Both the position numbers and the translations under genes were made by a program. Below the pieces are notes generated by a model that was given only the letters and a program-made list of their open reading frames with translations, did not search any database and had not been told where the DNA came from. Of a stretch of 25,188 nucleotides of DNA, positions 22,774 to 25,188 are shown in pieces (within the stretch, counting starts at the first letter, position 1; each line of letters starts with the position of its first letter). This DNA is from Nitrospirota bacterium (lineage in GTDB: Bacteria; Nitrospirota; JAOUDF01): NCBI GenBank assembly GCA_029859385.1, contig JAOUDF010000012.1, positions 1-25,188 of the forward strand. Reading direction: 5' to 3'.

Positions 22774-23727
22774 ATGCATTCTGTTGGCGAATGGTGGATG
22801 TGGCTGGGGTTCATCGTCTTTGTGCTGGCAATGCTGGCGGTGGACATATTTCTGCTGCACGGCAGGAACGCACATAAGGTTTCCCTGAAAGAGGCGCTGG
22901 GCTGGTCAGTCCTCTGGGTGGCGCTGGCCCTGGCTTTTAATGCCCTGCTGTGGTGGTATCTGGACACGGAAATAGGGCGGGAAGCAGCCAATGAAAAGGC
23001 TTTGGAGTTCCTCACCGGTTATCTCATTGAAAAGTCTCTGTCAGTAGACAACATCTTTGTCTTCATAATGATCTTCAGCTACTTTGCCGTGCCCGCAGAA
23101 TACCAGCGGCGGGTCCTGCTCTACGGTGTTCTTGGCGCTATCGCCATGCGCGCCGTGATGATACTGGCCGGAGCATGGCTGATCGCCCAGTTTCACTGGA
23201 TATTGCACCTCTTTGGCGCATTTCTGGCGATAACCGGCATAAAGATGCTTATCTTTGCCGGGCAGGAACCCGACCTCGCCAAAAATCCCGTTTTGCGGTG
23301 GCTGCGTAACCACTTGAGAATTACCGATAATTACCATGATGAAAAATTCTTCGTGTCTCATAACGGGGTGCTTTTTGCCACTCCATTGTTTCTGGTGCTT
23401 GCACTGATTGAAACCACGGACCTGGTCTTTGCCGTGGACAGCATCCCCGCCATCTTCGCGATCACTGAAGATCCCTTCATCGTATTCACATCGAACCTTT
23501 TTGCGATCATGGGCCTGCGAGCCCTGTACTTTCTGCTGGCCGACATCGCCGACAGGTTTCACCTGCTAAAATACGGACTAGCAATAGTGCTGATTTTCGT
23601 CGGCATTAAGATGCTGATCGTCCAATGGTACAAGGTCCCGATATTAGCAGCCCTAGGTCTGGTGGCAATAATCCTGACCAGTTCCATAGTGCTAAGCCTG
23701 GTTATCTCTTCCCGGCGAAAAAGCTAA
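22774..23727 (+). CDS. TerC/Alx family integral membrane protein (probable metal exporter)
   Basis: 317 aa with about nine membrane helices. GAGGTAA lies about 9 nt before the ATG. The two family signatures are intact: EKSLSVDN (86-93) and ETTDLVFAVDSIPA (213-226), carrying acidic residues within membrane segments. E. coli Alx, a close family type, is controlled by a yybP-ykoY riboswitch and responds to manganese and high pH; TerC-family proteins are linked to Mn2+ efflux and metalation of secreted proteins. Here the gene is the last of the cluster behind such a riboswitch, 37 nt after the NYN gene, which makes Mn2+ export the best guess. Confidence 0.93.
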   Translation: MHSVGEWWMWLGFIVFVLAMLAVDIFLLHGRNAHKVSLKEALGWSVLWVALALAFNALLWWYLDTEIGREAANEKALEFLTGYLIEKSLSVDNIFVFIMIFSYFAVPAEYQRRVLLYGVLGAIAMRAVMILAGAWLIAQFHWILHLFGAFLAITGIKMLIFAGQEPDLAKNPVLRWLRNHLRITDNYHDEKFFVSHNGVLFATPLFLVLALIETTDLVFAVDSIPAIFAITEDPFIVFTSNLFAIMGLRALYFLLADIADRFHLLKYGLAIVLIFVGIKMLIVQWYKVPILAALGLVAIILTSSIVLSLVISSRRKS

Positions 23728-23744
23728 GGCGTCCTGTTTAAGGC

Positions 23745-23772
23745 TTGACTTTACCCGATTCGATGAAATAAT
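23745..23772 (+). promoter_or_regulatory. Promoter of the adenosine-kinase/hisIE/HIT operon
   Basis: TTGACT (23745-23750), a 16-nt spacer and AATAAT (23767-23772, 5/6). The predicted start near 23779 gives a leader of about 20 nt. It separates this operon from the TerC cluster. Confidence 0.6.
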
Positions 23773-23798
23773 GATCGTTAACTCAACCGGGGGATGTC

Positions 23799-24281
23799 AT
23801 GGAATTCAAGGTTATTCCTGTAGAAATTCCGAAGGGGTGCAACGTCATCATCGGTCAGGCCCACTTCATAAAGTCGGCTGAAGACCTTTTCGAAGCGGTG
23901 AGCGGTAATGTACCCGGTGCCGCCTTTGGAGTTGCCTTTTGTGAGGCATCGCACCCCTGCCTGATCCGGGTGGAGGGGACAGATGAGGCGATGAAGGACC
24001 TCGCCGTGAAAAACGCTATGGCAATCGGTGCCGGGCATATATTCGTCATAGTGCTGAAAGATGCCTTCCCCATAAATGTACTTAATTCGATAAAATCCTG
24101 CCAGGAGGTTTGCTCCATCTTCTGTGCCACGGCAAACCCGCTTCAGGTAATCGTTGCCGAAACGGAGCAGGGCCGGGGTGTCCTGGGAGTAGTGGACGGT
24201 TTTTCACCTAAAGGGGTCGAGACGCCGGAAGACAAAAAAGTCCGGAAGGAATTCCTCAGAATAATAGGATACAAGCTATGA
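23799..24281 (+). CDS. Adenosine-specific kinase family protein (PF04008/DUF355)
   Basis: 160 aa, the usual length. GGGGGA lies just before the ATG. The whole chain follows the family pattern: IGQAHFIKSAEDL (18-30), the GVAFCEAS stretch, a GHIFVIVLKDAFP strand (79-91), ICATANP-like FCATANPLQV (108-117) and GRGVLGVVDGF (125-135). The family, mostly from archaea and thermophilic or anaerobic bacteria, was named after an archaeal protein reported to bind adenosine specifically and phosphorylate it to AMP; its in vivo role is poorly known. Its stop overlaps the hisIE start (ATGA), so the products are made together. Confidence 0.9.
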   Translation: MEFKVIPVEIPKGCNVIIGQAHFIKSAEDLFEAVSGNVPGAAFGVAFCEASHPCLIRVEGTDEAMKDLAVKNAMAIGAGHIFVIVLKDAFPINVLNSIKSCQEVCSIFCATANPLQVIVAETEQGRGVLGVVDGFSPKGVETPEDKKVRKEFLRIIGYKL

Positions 24282-24928
24282 TCGACGAACTTAATTTTGA
24301 CGAAAAAGGTTTTGTTACCGCCATTGTGCAGGACGCGGAGAGCAACGAAGTCCTGATGACGGCCTTCATGAACCGGGAGGCAGTCGAAAAGACTTTGGAG
24401 ACAGGCTATGCCCACTACTGGAGCCGCTCAAGGCAGCAGCTCTGGAAAAAAGGGGAAACTTCGGGGCATCTGCAGGAGGTCAAGGAGATCCGCGCCGACT
24501 GTGACACCGACGCCCTGCTGCTGAAGGTTCATCAAAAAGGTGTGGCGTGTCATACCGGCCATCGCAGCTGCTTCTACCACACCCTCAAACAGGATGACTC
24601 AAAATGGGCGACGGAGGATCCTATTCCGGCGTTGTTTCAGCTGCTCTACGAGGTCATCATGGCCCGGAAGCTCAATCCGCCATCCGAGAGGTCGTATGTA
24701 GCCTCCCTTTTCTCGAAGGGGCAGGATGTCATCCTGAAAAAGATCGGCGAGGAGTCGGGCGAGGTGATTATCGCCTCAAAGAACGGCAAGAAAGAGGAAG
24801 TCATCTATGAGATGGCCGACCTCTGGTTCCATTCGCTGGTTGTACTGGCTCACCACAACATCCACCCGTCGGAGGTTATCTACGAACTGCAAAGACGCTT
24901 TGGAAAAAGCGGGGGTAAAGACGAATGA
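24278..24928 (+). CDS. hisIE: Bifunctional phosphoribosyl-AMP cyclohydrolase/phosphoribosyl-ATP pyrophosphatase
   Basis: 216 aa. The N-terminal half (1-~110) is HisI, with the zinc motifs DCDTDALL (74-81) and CHTGHRSC (91-98); it opens the purine ring of phosphoribosyl-AMP. The C-terminal half (about 113-206) is HisE, with KIGEESGEV and EMADLWFHSL; it releases pyrophosphate from phosphoribosyl-ATP. Together they do steps 2 and 3 of histidine synthesis in the cytoplasm. No other his gene is in the window. The gene overlaps its neighbours on both sides by 4 nt (ATGA at 24278 and at 24925). Confidence 0.96.
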   Translation: MIDELNFDEKGFVTAIVQDAESNEVLMTAFMNREAVEKTLETGYAHYWSRSRQQLWKKGETSGHLQEVKEIRADCDTDALLLKVHQKGVACHTGHRSCFYHTLKQDDSKWATEDPIPALFQLLYEVIMARKLNPPSERSYVASLFSKGQDVILKKIGEESGEVIIASKNGKKEEVIYEMADLWFHSLVVLAHHNIHPSEVIYELQRRFGKSGGKDE

Positions 24929-25188
24929 GCGACTGTCTTTTCTGCCGGATTGCGGCAAAAGAGATACCCGCGAAGATCGTCTACGAGGATGACGACGTCG
25001 TCGCCTTCCGGGACATCAGCCCCCAGGCGCCGACTCACATCCTGCTGATTCCCCGCAAGCACATCGCCGGCAACCTCGATATCGCCGACGTCGATGCGTC
25101 GCTGATAGGCAAGCTATTCATTGCGGCGAACAGGGTGGCGAAAGAAGAAGGGATCAATGCCGGCGGCTTCCGAACCGTTTTTAATTGC
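24925..25188 (+). CDS. HIT family nucleotide hydrolase/transferase (3' end outside window)
   Basis: 88 codons are visible before the window ends. The ATG at 24925 overlaps the hisIE stop. The N-terminus CLFCRIAAKEIPAKIVYED with its CxxC, then VAFRDISPQAPTHILLIPRK, is typical of Hint/PKCI-type HIT proteins, which hydrolyse AMP bound to amines or lysine. The catalytic HxHxH triad normally lies about 20-25 residues beyond the visible end, so activity cannot be checked. FRTVFNC replaces the usual FRLVxN(C/N) here. Confidence 0.92.
   Translation, partial: MSDCLFCRIAAKEIPAKIVYEDDDVVAFRDISPQAPTHILLIPRKHIAGNLDIADVDASLIGKLFIAANRVAKEEGINAGGFRTVFNC

Overview
The window comes from a GC-rich Gram-negative bacterium. 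It encodes lipoprotein signal peptides, periplasmic amidase and peptide-binding proteins, c-di-GMP enzymes and a HAMP histidine kinase. Gene content (UPF0182, YchF, HisIE, adenosine-specific kinase, several signalling proteins) and two palindromic intergenic repeats fit a deltaproteobacterial lineage such as Desulfuromonadia/Geobacter-like. A Nitrospirota-like origin cannot be excluded from sequence reading alone. No tRNA, rRNA, CRISPR, transposase or phage gene is visible, so this is ordinary, densely packed chromosome.

Layout. 1-822: 3' part of a GAF-GGDEF diguanylate cyclase. 828-1259 (-): T4-endonuclease-V-like pyrimidine dimer glycosylase family protein. 1350-2198: membrane-anchored alpha/beta hydrolase, convergent with dtd (2195-2644, -), their stop codons overlapping. 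2742-5089: N-acyl-D-amino-acid deacylase and a class I glutamine-amidotransferase-like (PuuD type) hydrolase, driven by a near-consensus promoter and separated by a 61-bp palindromic repeat. 5152-5571: small unknown protein. 5761-7266 (-): exported coiled-coil protein. 7632-10262 (-): GAF-PAS-PAS-GGDEF-EAL protein. 10447-13874: peptide ABC transporter binding protein plus two permeases, with no ATPase gene. 13978-16946 (-): ychF, a FeoA-like gene and a histidine kinase, probably one operon. 17142-19178: large lipoprotein amidase with a second, degenerate amidase domain.

19262-19418 is the most interesting stretch. It has the conserved loops of a yybP-ykoY (manganese) riboswitch, followed by an intrinsic terminator whose 5' arm overlaps the aptamer P1 3' strand. 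This is the architecture of a transcriptional ON switch. It precedes a co-directional cluster: UPF0182 membrane protein (broken by a one-base frameshift near 20890), a NYN-domain nuclease-like protein and a TerC/Alx-family transporter. TerC/Alx is a classic target of this riboswitch class, so the cluster looks like a metal (Mn2+) response operon linking a protein of unknown function (UPF0182) and a putative RNase to metal export.

23799-25188: a tightly overlapping operon with its own promoter, encoding an adenosine-specific kinase family protein, bifunctional HisIE and a HIT-family protein cut by the window end.
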